From the NCBI GenBank assembly GCA_900554225.1, contig USGH01000023.1, positions 1 to 16,683 on the forward strand: DNA of 16,683 bases, given 5' to 3'. This DNA is from an uncultured Eubacteriales bacterium. Its GTDB lineage: Bacteria > Bacillota > Clostridia > Oscillospirales > CAG-272. A program made the position numbers and the translations under genes. The notes under the pieces are model-generated. The model was given only the letters and a program-made list of their open reading frames with translations, was not told where the DNA came from and made no database searches. Below, piece after piece: positions 1 to 7,249 of the stretch (position 1 is its first letter; each line of letters opens with the position of its first letter).

Positions 1-83
1 GCTGGTGTGTGCGAATAGGACGGTCGATCAGCCTTGCCTTGAGGTTTTATTTAAAGTTTTTCGTGTTAGTCATTAAAAACGTG

Positions 84-112
84 TTGAATTTCTGAACTCT
101 TTTGGGTATACT
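84..112 (+). promoter_or_regulatory. SigA-type promoter of the AAA/DUF4143 ATPase gene
   Basis: A -35 box TTGAAT (84-89) and a -10 box TATACT (107-112) are separated by exactly 17 bp. They sit 24 bp before the ATG at 136, and a GGGGG ribosome binding site lies at about 123-127. The same two hexamers with the same spacing drive the Phd/Doc locus at 3460-3488. Nothing recognisable was seen in bases 1-83. Confidence 0.7.
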
Positions 113-135
113 AATAACTGTAAGGGGGCGATACG

Positions 136-1335
136 ATGATCAACAGACCGGATTATATTGCGGCGATCGAGCCGATTATCGATAAGCCGCTCGTCAAGAT
201 ACTTGCCGGTATCCGTCGCTGCGGCAAGTCTACGATCTTTGAGATGCTGAGAGAGGAACTGCTGCGGCGCGGTATTGGGGAGGACCAGATCGTCTGCAAG
301 CGGTACACGGAGATGGATATTCCCGAGAACATCACCGCCAAGCAGATGTATGACGAGCTGACCGCTGCCATGGCGGGCAAGGGACACTGCTGCCTCCTGC
401 TGGACGAGATTCAGGAGGTTCCCGGCTGGGAGAAGGCGGTCAACAGTCTATTGGAGGGCGGTCGCGCCGATATTTATGTGACCGGTTCCAACTCCAAGCT
501 GATGTCAAGCGAGATCTCCACCTATCTGACCGGACGGTACATTCTGATTCCGATCTACACCTTGTCTTTCCGTGAATATCTCGATTTCAAGGCAGGCAGC
601 AATCTGTCCCAGACGGAGTTATTGGACGAGTATATCCGCTTCGGTGGGTTCCCGATCGTCGCGCTTGGAAACTATGAAGCGCAGTCCGCCTACCAGATCG
701 TGGATGGGATTTATCACACGGTTGTGTCGCGTGATATTGTCAAACGGCACCGCATCAACCGACAGGATTTATTCGATCGCGTGGTGAAGTTCGTGGTAGA
801 AAACATGGGCAAAACATTTTCCGCGAACTCCATTTCGACCTTTCTGAAAAGCGAGCATCGCACGATCTCGGTTGAGAGCATCTATAACTATCTGCGCTGG
901 TTGGAGCAGGCGTTTGTCATCTATCCGTGCGAACGGTACGACCTGCAAGGAAAAAGCATTCTGAAAACACAGGAAAAGTACTACCTTTCGGATGTGTCCT
1001 TCAAATACGCCCTGCTCGGATACAACCGCAAAATGTTGGATGGAGTACTGGAAAACATCGTTTTTCTGGAACTGAAGCGGCGAGGTTATGAGGTGTTCAT
1101 CGGAAAAAACAATACGAAAGAGATTGACTTTGTCGCCAATCGCCGCGACGAGAGGGTATATGTGCAGGTATGCGTGCAGCTGCCGGAAAACTCCAATCGT
1201 GAAATCGGGAATCTGATGGAGATCAGAGACCATTATCCGAAATACGTGGTGACATTGAACGAGCTGGACGCAGGGATCGAAAACGGCATCCGGATCGTTA
1301 CCCTTGCGGATTTTCTGCTTTCGGAACAACTGTGA
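136..1335 (+). CDS. ATP-binding protein, AAA_14 plus DUF4143
   Basis: This 399-residue protein belongs to the common bacterial and archaeal AAA family that pairs an AAA_14 ATPase with a C-terminal DUF4143 domain. The Walker A motif GIRRCGKST is at residues 25-33 and the Walker B motif CLLLDE ends at D90-E91. A sensor-like stretch, YVTGSNSKL, lies near 114-122, followed by LTGRY. The DUF4143 part runs from about residue 190 to the end. It contains a winged-helix-like segment (SANSISTFL to YLRWLEQAF) and then a PD-(D/E)XK-like strand pair (EIDFVA, then VYVQVCVQL) that resembles a degenerate nuclease core. The length is normal for the family and the gene is intact. The cellular role of the family is not settled; it is often found in accessory regions. 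The amidohydrolase gene follows after 54 bp with no clear promoter between, so the two may be co-transcribed. Confidence 0.9.
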   Translation: MINRPDYIAAIEPIIDKPLVKILAGIRRCGKSTIFEMLREELLRRGIGEDQIVCKRYTEMDIPENITAKQMYDELTAAMAGKGHCCLLLDEIQEVPGWEKAVNSLLEGGRADIYVTGSNSKLMSSEISTYLTGRYILIPIYTLSFREYLDFKAGSNLSQTELLDEYIRFGGFPIVALGNYEAQSAYQIVDGIYHTVVSRDIVKRHRINRQDLFDRVVKFVVENMGKTFSANSISTFLKSEHRTISVESIYNYLRWLEQAFVIYPCERYDLQGKSILKTQEKYYLSDVSFKYALLGYNRKMLDGVLENIVFLELKRRGYEVFIGKNNTKEIDFVANRRDERVYVQVCVQLPENSNREIGNLMEIRDHYPKYVVTLNELDAGIENGIRIVTLADFLLSEQL

Positions 1336-1389
1336 CCTGAAAATATCATTTTCACTTTCCATACCCAACACAGCAAAGGAATTACACCA

Positions 1390-2670
1390 ATGAACATAGC
1401 ATACACAAACGGCATCATTCTAGACGGAACAGAGCGTATGACCCCGCAGTCCGGCAAGGCGATCCTAACCGAGGGCGGCGTGATCACGGACATTGTCCCC
1501 GATACCGCGATCCCGTCCGGTTATGAAAAGATTGATCTCGGCGGTAAGTACATCCTACCGGGACTGATCAATCTGCACGTCCATCTCGCGGGCTCGGGCA
1601 AGCCGAAGAAGAAACAGTCCGACCCGGTCAAGCTCGTGCGGCTCATCACCTCGAACGCCCTCATGCGGCATATCGGCAAAAAGATGGTTGCCGGATACGC
1701 GAAAACCCAGCTGCTGAGCGGCGTCACCACCATCCGCACCGTAGGCGGTATTGCCGATTTCGATACGTTCGTGCGGGATAAAATCCATGACGGCAAGCTG
1801 CTCGGTCCGCGGATTCTGGCCTCCAACATGGCAGTCTCCGTGCACGGCGGACATATGGCAGGCTCTCTCGCCTACGAGGCCGCGACACCGGAAGAAGCCG
1901 CGGCGTATGTGGATAAGATCGCGGGGGATAAGCCGGATATTATCAAGCTGATGATCACCGGAGGTGTGCTGGACGCGGAGAAGGTCGGCGAACCGGGGGT
2001 TCTCAGAATGGCACCGGAGCTTGTGAAAGCCGCCTGCGACCGTGCGCACACGCTTGGCTTCAAGGTGGCGGCACACGTGGAAAGTCCCGAGGGCGTGAAG
2101 GTCGCTCTGGAAAACGGCGTGGATTCCATCGAACACGGCGCGAAACCAACGGACGAGATCATAAATCTCTTCAAGGAGCACAACGCTTTTCAGGTATCCA
2201 CCCTCTCGCCTGCGCTCCCGTTTGCGCTGTTCAACCGCGGCATCTCCCACGCAACCTACGAACAGCAGGAGAACGGCAAGATCGTCTTTGACGGCATCAT
2301 CTCCCTCGCGATGGCGTGTCTCGCAAACGGTATCCCCGTAGGTCTCGGCACCGATACCGCCTGCCCGTATGTCACGCAGTACGATATGTGGCGCGAGCTG
2401 TGCTACTACGTCAAATACTGTGGTGTGAGCGAGGCGTTTGCGCTGTATTCCGCAACGCTATTGAACGCGACCTTAGCCGGAATCGGTGACGAAACCGGAT
2501 CGATCGAAAAAGGCAAAAAGGCGGAGATGATCGTCACAAAGGAAAATCCACTCCAAAACCTCCAGACACTGCGCGATCCCGCCATGGTGATCATGCGCGA
2601 AAACATCATCCGCTCCCCAAAGGTGAAGAAGATTCCGGAAGTGGAAACGGAACTGGACAAGTGGCTGTGA
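1390..2670 (+). CDS. Amidohydrolase family protein (imidazolonepropionase/prolidase-like metal hydrolase)
   Basis: A 426-residue cytoplasmic TIM-barrel metal-dependent hydrolase. The small beta-sandwich domain at both ends is typical: GKYILPGLINLHVHL leads into the barrel and GSIEKGKKAEMIVTKENPL closes it. Probable metal ligands are H63 and H65 (NLHVHL), K186 (DIIKLM, the usual carbamylated-lysine position), H229 (VAAHVES), H249 (SIEHGA) and D322 (GLGTDTA). This pattern fits the binuclear amidohydrolases that act on imidazolones, N-acyl amino acids or Xaa-Pro dipeptides; the actual substrate cannot be read from the sequence. The start ATG has an AAAGGA box about 9 bp upstream. The gene is intact and of ordinary length, and a terminator follows at once. 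Confidence 0.88.
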   Translation: MNIAYTNGIILDGTERMTPQSGKAILTEGGVITDIVPDTAIPSGYEKIDLGGKYILPGLINLHVHLAGSGKPKKKQSDPVKLVRLITSNALMRHIGKKMVAGYAKTQLLSGVTTIRTVGGIADFDTFVRDKIHDGKLLGPRILASNMAVSVHGGHMAGSLAYEAATPEEAAAYVDKIAGDKPDIIKLMITGGVLDAEKVGEPGVLRMAPELVKAACDRAHTLGFKVAAHVESPEGVKVALENGVDSIEHGAKPTDEIINLFKEHNAFQVSTLSPALPFALFNRGISHATYEQQENGKIVFDGIISLAMACLANGIPVGLGTDTACPYVTQYDMWRELCYYVKYCGVSEAFALYSATLLNATLAGIGDETGSIEKGKKAEMIVTKENPLQNLQTLRDPAMVIMRENIIRSPKVKKIPEVETELDKWL

Positions 2671-2694
2671 GGTAGCCAAAACAAATATATAGAA

Positions 2695-2720
2695 AGAGCA
2701 GCGAAATACTGCTTTTTTTT
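2695..2720 (+). terminator. Intrinsic terminator after the amidohydrolase
   Basis: AGCAG (2697-2701) pairs with CTGCT (2709-2713) across a 7-base loop, and upstream A residues extend the stem against the T run. Eight T residues (2713-2720) follow. It lies 25 bp after the stop codon. Confidence 0.75.
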
Positions 2721-2824
2721 CATGGTATTTTAGAAGTGGCATCATATGTATCAGTCTCAGTAAAACGCGGATGTTGACTTGTGGTTTTGGAACGTGTTGT
2801 TTATAGAGGAATATGGAAAAAGTA

Positions 2825-2849
2825 AAAAGCCTCGGTGTTCGAGGCTTTT
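2825..2849 (-). terminator. Bidirectional terminator at the end of the Phd/Doc locus
   Basis: A perfect 10-bp inverted repeat AAAAGCCTCG / CGAGGCTTTT (2825-2834 and 2840-2849) has a 5-base loop. It lies 5 bp beyond the toxin stop codon on the minus strand. The A and T ends supply a short T tail in both directions, so it can also stop leftover transcription from the plus-strand genes. Bases 2721-2824 hold nothing else that I recognise. Confidence 0.75.
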
Positions 2850-2853
2850 CAAT

Positions 2854-3199
2854 TCATGTTTGGTGGTCAAGGAGCCATATGAGCAGTTCATCAAAGGTTG
2901 TACTACCTGCTGCAATATTAAGAATGATTTGGACAAGTTCTTCTTGCGTGTATACAAGTTCTACTCCATTCAATCCGCTTGTTCCCATCTATAAAGGCGT
3001 GATTTTTTACGAGTCCAAAACAAAGACGTGCAGCTTTTTGTTGGATTGATGGATAAACATCAATGCCACCAAATGATGCAAACGGTGCATTTAATGCTGC
3101 ATCAAGGAGCCCCTCGTCACGCAATCCATCTTCGCCGCCTGTTTCGTGCACCAATTCACTGTGTAGAAGTAAGACCTGATGTATTGTCAGCCGTTTCAT
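2854..3199 (-). pseudogene. doc: Doc/Fic-type death-on-curing toxin, broken by an internal deletion
   Basis: Reading the minus strand from 3199, the first 80 or so residues are a normal Doc toxin: MKRLTIHQVLLLHSEL, then GGEDGLRDEGLLDAAL and the active-site Fic motif HAFIDGNKRI. Doc proteins phosphorylate EF-Tu and stop translation. After GNKRI the frame runs into about 16 unrelated residues and a stop at 2918-2920. The expected C-terminus is present in a different frame (GVELVYTQEELVQIIL to the stop at 2854-2856). The helix that normally joins these parts, about 10-11 residues, is missing, so roughly 32-35 bp appear to have been lost at about 2970. The motif is present but the fold is incomplete, so the toxin is probably inactive. 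The start codon overlaps the antitoxin stop by 4 bp. Confidence 0.82.
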
Positions 3200-3438
3200 T
3201 TCGCAAGCTCCTGATACGCTGTGCGATTTTTCTCAATCAGACGTTTGGAAATTTCTGTTACATCCTCATCGTTTGCAAGCTGTTCCTCTTCTGCCTCATG
3301 GAACTCCACAAGCATATATCGCGGGACATTGTTTTTGAGAATGATCACCGCTCCGTGTTCATCCACCATCCGTGCAACCTTGGAGAAATTCTGGTTTGCT
3401 TCAGTGATGGATACAAGATTCTTTGTGTTGATCGTCAT
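3196..3438 (-). CDS. phd: Phd/YefM-family antitoxin
   Basis: An 80-residue protein starting MTINTKNLVSITEANQNFSK. It has the Phd/YefM signature: an N-terminal beta-alpha DNA-binding and dimerisation part (SITEANQNFSKVARMVDEHG, VIILKNNVPRYMLV) and an acidic, probably disordered tail that would wrap the toxin. In this family the antitoxin binds its own promoter and neutralises the partner toxin. I chose the ATG at 3436-3438 over an upstream in-frame ATG because a full AAGGAGGTGAT ribosome binding site precedes it and the upstream start would lie inside the -10 region. The stop overlaps the toxin start (ATGA). The antitoxin is intact although its toxin is broken, which suggests loss of the toxin first. 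Confidence 0.88.
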   Translation of the reverse strand: MTINTKNLVSITEANQNFSKVARMVDEHGAVIILKNNVPRYMLVEFHEAEEEQLANDEDVTEISKRLIEKNRTAYQELAK

Positions 3439-3459
3439 GAAGATCACCTCCTTATATAT

Positions 3460-3488
3460 AGTATACACTGTTTGTAGGAGGAATTCAA
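3460..3488 (-). promoter_or_regulatory. Promoter and likely autoregulated operator of the Phd/Doc locus
   Basis: On the minus strand a -35 box TTGAAT (3483-3488) and a -10 box TATACT (3460-3465) are 17 bp apart. The -10 box is embedded in an AT-rich, partly self-complementary stretch (GTATAC with TATATATA), a plausible site for Phd autorepression by analogy with the family. The transcript would begin just before the AAGGAGGTGAT box, giving a very short leader. Confidence 0.7.
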
Positions 3489-3624
3489 CCTATTTTAAAA
3501 AAATTCAAAGCATATTTCAAGATCCAGAAGGCAATGCGGTAAAAAACAATCGTGCTGTCTGATTCGGCACATCTGCATAAATCCTCAAAAACTGCGGAAA
3601 ATAATTCCAGAGTAAAGGAGTGTG

Positions 3625-3888
3625 ATGGATTTGGAGATACACGTCAGAGATGACAGAGGGCTGGTGGTGATCTGGCTGAGCAACGCGGAGAAGAAGGATC
3701 CGTCTCTGCGAGAGGGACTGAAGGGCATCTATGACAAATATAAGAAGAGAAAATATCTGGTGGCGGTTTTTGAGTCCGGCGAGGGGGATTTGTATTCGTC
3801 GACGTTGGAACTGCTTGCTTATAACAAAAGACGCAGTGCGGAATTAGAGGTGTATCGTGAGAAACAGCGCACGGCGATACATGGATGA
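3625..3888 (+). CDS. Small conserved protein found beside large serine recombinases
   Basis: An 87-residue soluble protein: MDLEIHVRDDRGLVVIWLS near the start, then NAEKKDPSLREGLKGIYDKY, a basic patch KKRKYLVAVFESGEGDL and a helical basic tail. From memory, proteins of this type recur next to large serine recombinases or mobilisation genes in Clostridia and have no assigned function; no catalytic motif is visible. An AAAGGAG box (3614-3620) precedes two possible starts, GTG at 3622 and ATG at 3625. I prefer the ATG for its codon and spacing. No clear promoter was seen in 3489-3611. It probably belongs to the same mobile element as the recombinase at 4054, although a terminator separates the two. 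Confidence 0.72.
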   Translation: MDLEIHVRDDRGLVVIWLSNAEKKDPSLREGLKGIYDKYKKRKYLVAVFESGEGDLYSSTLELLAYNKRRSAELEVYREKQRTAIHG

Positions 3889-3894
3889 GAACAG

Positions 3895-3930
3895 AGACGG
3901 GTGTGAGCGATCTTTCCCGTCTTTTCTTGT
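3895..3930 (+). terminator. Terminator after the small recombinase-associated gene
   Basis: AGACGGG (3895-3901) pairs with CCCGTCT (3916-3922) over a 14-base loop, followed by a T-rich tail (TTTTCTT). It begins 7 bp after the stop codon at 3888. Confidence 0.65.
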
Positions 3931-3960
3931 GCATCTGCTCATTTTGTTATCCCGTACCAC

Positions 3961-3989
3961 TTGAAATGTTCAAAATTTTATGTTACAAT
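3961..3989 (+). promoter_or_regulatory. Promoter of the serine recombinase gene, with a small palindrome
   Basis: A -35 box TTGAAA (3961-3966) and a -10 box TACAAT (3984-3989) are separated by 17 bp. TTGAA-ATG-TTCAA (3961-3973) forms a 5-bp inverted repeat covering the -35 box and could be a repressor site, though it is short. The start codon lies 64 bp after the -10 box and has a GAGGAG box about 10 bp before it. Confidence 0.65.
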
Positions 3990-4053
3990 GATGTCTGCAA
4001 ATAGAAACACAAAAGACAGATAGCAATGGAAACCATAGAGGAGATACATCGCC

Positions 4054-6200
4054 ATGACAGAAACCTTTGATATAGCGGGTTACGTCCGGATTTCCGTGGA
4101 TGATGAGAAAAACCAGAAAAACATCTCCATCGAGAACCAGAAAGCCATCATTGAGGACTACGTGCATACCCGTTTTCCCGGCAGTACGCTGACCTTTTTT
4201 GAGGACCGCGACCGCTCCGGTTATACATTTGAACAGCGCGAGGGATACCAGGAGATGCGCCGCGGACTGATGAGCCACAAGTACGACATCCTCGTCATCA
4301 AGGACTTCTCCCGATTCTCCCGCCGCAACTCCCGCGGATTGGTAGAACTGGAGGATCTGCGCGACGCCGGTGTGCGCATCATCTCCATCGGAGACTATAT
4401 CGACTTCCCGAACGACGACGACTGGCTGAAGATACAGTTCCAGTTTGTCATCAACGAAATGCCGGTCACCGACACGTCCAAAAAGGTGCGCAATGTCATC
4501 AAGAGACGGCAGGCGGACGGGGAATGGCTTAGCGCAGGGAATTTGAAATCGTCCCCACCGAAGCGGAAATCGTGCGGCGGATCTTTCAGCTTTACAACTG
4601 CGACGGCTGGGGCTACAAGAAAATCGCGAATTATCTGACCGATGAAGGCGTTCCCACACCGCGTATGTCCGAGCGGATGCGCAAGGAAGCGGACGGGTTA
4701 GCATACAACCGACAGGTCAAGCCTTCTTGGGCGATCGTCACCGTTCAGGGAATTCTGGACAACGATTTCTACATTGGCACGCTCCGGCAGGGCAAATATA
4801 CCCGCGCGCGAATCAACGGTAAGGACGTCAAACGGGACGACGGCGAGCATATCGTCATTGAGAATCAGCACCAAGCCATCATCGACTACCGCACCTTTGC
4901 CACCACGATGGCACTGCGTGAGAAGCGGACGCGAAGCAACTACCGCGGTATCAAAATCAACGACAACGTCTACTCCGGCTTCCTGAAATGCGGCGACTGC
5001 GGCAGTCCGATGTTTTCCATGAGCCGTAAGGACTTGAAGCCTGCCTACACCTGCGGGACATACCACCGGCGCGGTCTCAAAGGCTGCACGAGCCACCACA
5101 TCTGCGTGGAAAAGCTCGATGAACTCCTCAAAATCTACGTGGAGAAGCTGATGGAAAACTCCGCCGCCATGATCGAGGAGCTGAACCGCGACCTTGCCAA
5201 GGAGAACGACAACATCGCCGAAACCGAGCAGTCCGCCGACCATCTCGCCGAAATTCTGGACGACCTCATGGAGGAATTGCGCATCACCAAACGGCAGCGT
5301 ATCCGCGAAATCATGAAAAAACCGGATAAAGAGGAGCTGATCGAGGCGACCTACGACGAGATGGAAGCGGAGCTGCAAAAGAAAATCGACGGTCTGAACC
5401 ACCAGATCGACCTGTTGTCCGATAAGCGGAACACCTATATCCGGGTCAACCGCGCGGCGAAAACGGCTCTGGAAGTATTCGACGACATTCTCCATAAGGA
5501 CAAGCTCGAGCGCAATGACTTAGAACTGCTCATCGACCAGATTCTCGTCTACGAGGACCATCTGGAAATCAAGCTGCAGGCGGATATCGACTCGCTCCTG
5601 CGCTGCGGAACATTAGAGGAGTGCGTAAAGGGGATTTCCGCGGCAAATTTTGATTCCGACACGGAAAATAGCGAAAATACGCTCCGTCAGTCCTCCCAAA
5701 ACCGCGAGGACAAGGTTTTCCGTGTCCATGTTGTCAATGACGGCGACCCGCTGGAGATTTATACGGATCGGGAGGGCGAGGTGATCTTCAAGAAATATTC
5801 ACCGATTGGCGAGCTGGCACAGTTTGCGGCACAGTACGCGGAAACGCTGTACAAGACCTGCGGACTGGCGTGTGTGATCTGCGACCGGGACGCGGTGATC
5901 GCTTCGGCAGGCGTTCCGAAAAAGGAATACACAGACCGTAAGATTTCCGCCGGGGTCGAGAAATATATGGAGAACCGCCAGCTGTACACCTGCGCCGACG
6001 GAAACGAATCGCCGCTCTATCTGACGGACGGGGATACGGGCGCGGTGCGCTGCCTCATGCCGATTCTGAGCGAGGGGGACATGATCGGATGCGTCGCGTC
6101 CATAGCCGCCCGTGAGGAGGAATCCAGCGCACCGAACGATCTCGAAATCAAGCTCATCCAGACGGCGGCGCATTTTCTCGGCAGGCAGCTCGACGCATAA
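4054..6200 (+). pseudogene. Large serine recombinase, interrupted by a frameshifting deletion, with a SpoVT-like C-terminus
   Basis: The first frame (4054 to about 4548) encodes a resolvase catalytic domain: GYVRISVDD with R12 and the probable nucleophile S14, EDRDRSGYTF, and DFSRFSRRNSRG. It ends normally at KRRQADGEWL. The next expected segment (typically a PYGY-type motif, about 10-14 residues) is absent. The protein resumes at FEIVPTEAEIVRRIFQLY in another frame, so roughly 30-45 bp seem deleted near 4545-4553. The second frame continues to 6200 through the recombinase domain (GVPTPR, VQGILDNDFYIGTLRQGKY), a zinc ribbon (CGDC at 4989-5000, then AYTCGTY and GCTSHHIC), a long coiled coil (about 5130-5460) and the normal ending YEDHLEIKLQADIDSLL. 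A SpoVT-like domain then follows in frame. Full-length protein cannot be made without frameshifting, so recombination activity is probably lost. A GTG at 4572 could start the second frame but has no good ribosome binding site. Confidence 0.85.
5712..6200 (+). other. SpoVT-like domain (half AbrB plus GAF-like) fused to the recombinase tail
   Basis: The last 162 residues of the second recombinase frame match the sporulation regulator SpoVT. The second half of its AbrB domain is nearly exact (DGDPLEIYTDREGEV, then IFKKYSPIGEL), followed by the GAF-like ligand-binding domain (ACVICDRDAVIA, GVPKKEYTDRKIS, MPILSEGDMIGCVAS, IQTAAHFLGRQLDA). SpoVT is normally about 178 residues. Here the first 25 or so, the first strand of the AbrB swapped hairpin, are replaced by a Ser/Asn-rich linker (about 5652-5711) from the recombinase end. 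There is no stop and no in-frame ATG at the junction. Without a complete AbrB half the DNA-binding fold is doubtful, but the GAF-like part is complete. It may be a sensor domain gained by a recombinase, or the scar of an insertion or deletion in a spoVT gene. Confidence 0.8.
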
Positions 6201-6201
6201 C

Positions 6202-6246
6202 CCACAGAGAACCGGATTCTGCCACAGTGCGGATCCGGTTTTGTGG
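6202..6246 (+). terminator. Likely terminator after the recombinase/SpoVT reading frame
   Basis: AACCGGAT (6210-6217) pairs with ATCCGGTT (6233-6240), with outer pairing of CCACA (6202-6206) to TGTGG (6242-6246). Only four T residues follow the inner stem, so termination may be moderate. It starts two bases after the stop codon. Confidence 0.55.
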
Positions 6247-6319
6247 TGTGCGGAGAGACGGCTCCACCTCCGACAGGCGCAGGGCTTGTAAATTTTCTGT
6301 TTCTTTTTGCCGTCCCCCC

Positions 6320-6348
6320 TTGCTTCTTTGCGGAAAATGTACTATCCT
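6320..6348 (+). promoter_or_regulatory. Probable promoter of the patatin/nucleoside hydrolase unit
   Basis: TTGCTT (6320-6325) and TATCCT (6343-6348) are 17 bp apart and lie 32 bp before the ATG at 6380. Both boxes depart from consensus, but this is the best candidate in the 180-bp gap after the recombinase. Confidence 0.45.
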
Positions 6349-6379
6349 ATAGGGAAGAGCGCGATAACGGGAGGCTGCA

Positions 6380-7246
6380 ATGCGGACGGGATTGGTATTG
6401 GAAGGCGGCGCGATGCGTGGGATGTTCACGGCAGGCGTTATGGATGTTATGATGGAGCAGGGGCTCCGATACGACAGCGCGATCGGTGTATCCGCGGGTG
6501 CCGCGTTCGGAGTCAACTACAAATCCGGGCAGATCGGGCGGGTGCTGCGCTACAATGTGCGCTTTTGCCGGGACAGGCGATACTGCGGATTGGGATCCTA
6601 TCTGAAAACGGGCGATTTGTACAGCACGTCGTTCTGCTATGGGGAGGTTCCCCTGCGGCTGGATCCCTTTGATTTCGATGCCTACGCCAAAAATCCAATG
6701 CGGTTTTACGTGGTCTGTACCGATGTACACACGGGCGAGGCGGTCTATCACGAATATACCGGCTATGCGGATCATGGGTTTGACTGGATCCGTGCCTCCG
6801 CCTCTCTGCCGCTTGCCGCGAATATCGTGCGGATCGACGGCAGGGAGCTGCTCGACGGCGGAATGGTGGACTCCATCCCGCTGTGCTATATGGAATCGCT
6901 CGGCTGCCGGCGCAATGTGGTGATCCTGACACAGCCGCGCGGCTATCTGAAAAAGCCGAACAGGCTGCTGCCGCTGATCCGCCGCCGGTACCGTGCCTAT
7001 CCGGCTTTGATCCATGCGCTGGAAAACCGGCACGATATGTACAACGCGGAGCTATCCTATGTCGCACGGCGCGAGAGGGAGGGGGAGGCGTTTGTGATCC
7101 GTCCGCACGAAGCACTGCCGATCGGACGGGTGGAAAAGGATCCGGAGAAGCTGCGCATGGTGTACGCACTTGGACGCGCGGCAGCAGAGGAAGCATTACC
7201 CGCCCTGACCGCATTTGTGGCACGGGCAGAGGAACAGGAGGAGTAG
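6380..7246 (+). CDS. Patatin-like phospholipase (RssA/YjjU type)
   Basis: A 288-residue serine hydrolase of the patatin family, expected to cleave acyl chains from phospholipids or other lipid esters with a Ser-Asp dyad. The family features appear in order: an oxyanion-hole loop LEGGAMRGMFTAGV (G9-G14), the nucleophile elbow GVSAG with Ser38, and the catalytic aspartate in LLDGGMVDSIP (D159-G160-G161). The C-terminal part (RRYRAYPALIHALENRHDMYN, then a basic helix) matches the small YjjU-like bacterial subgroup. No signal peptide or membrane segment is visible, so it should be cytoplasmic. A GGGAGG box stands 7 bp before the ATG. The next gene starts 3 bp after the stop, so the two are very likely translated from one message. 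Confidence 0.9.
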   Translation: MRTGLVLEGGAMRGMFTAGVMDVMMEQGLRYDSAIGVSAGAAFGVNYKSGQIGRVLRYNVRFCRDRRYCGLGSYLKTGDLYSTSFCYGEVPLRLDPFDFDAYAKNPMRFYVVCTDVHTGEAVYHEYTGYADHGFDWIRASASLPLAANIVRIDGRELLDGGMVDSIPLCYMESLGCRRNVVILTQPRGYLKKPNRLLPLIRRRYRAYPALIHALENRHDMYNAELSYVARREREGEAFVIRPHEALPIGRVEKDPEKLRMVYALGRAAAEEALPALTAFVARAEEQEE

Positions 7247-7249
7247 ACA

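Noticed and set aside
1338..1352. GAAAAT/ATTTTC hairpin after the AAA/DUF4143 gene, considered as a terminator
   Set aside because: The stem is six AT-rich pairs with a 3-base loop and no T tail. It is too weak to call.
3516..3562. Reading FQDPEGNAVKNN before a stop, considered as the end of a glyoxalase-like remnant
   Set aside because: Only about 15 residues match a DPEGN pattern and no upstream part supports it. Chance cannot be excluded.
3622..3700. DDRGLVVI in the small protein, considered as the missing N-terminal AbrB half of SpoVT
   Set aside because: The resemblance to the SpoVT start covers a few residues only. The rest of the protein fits the recombinase-associated small family and not AbrB.
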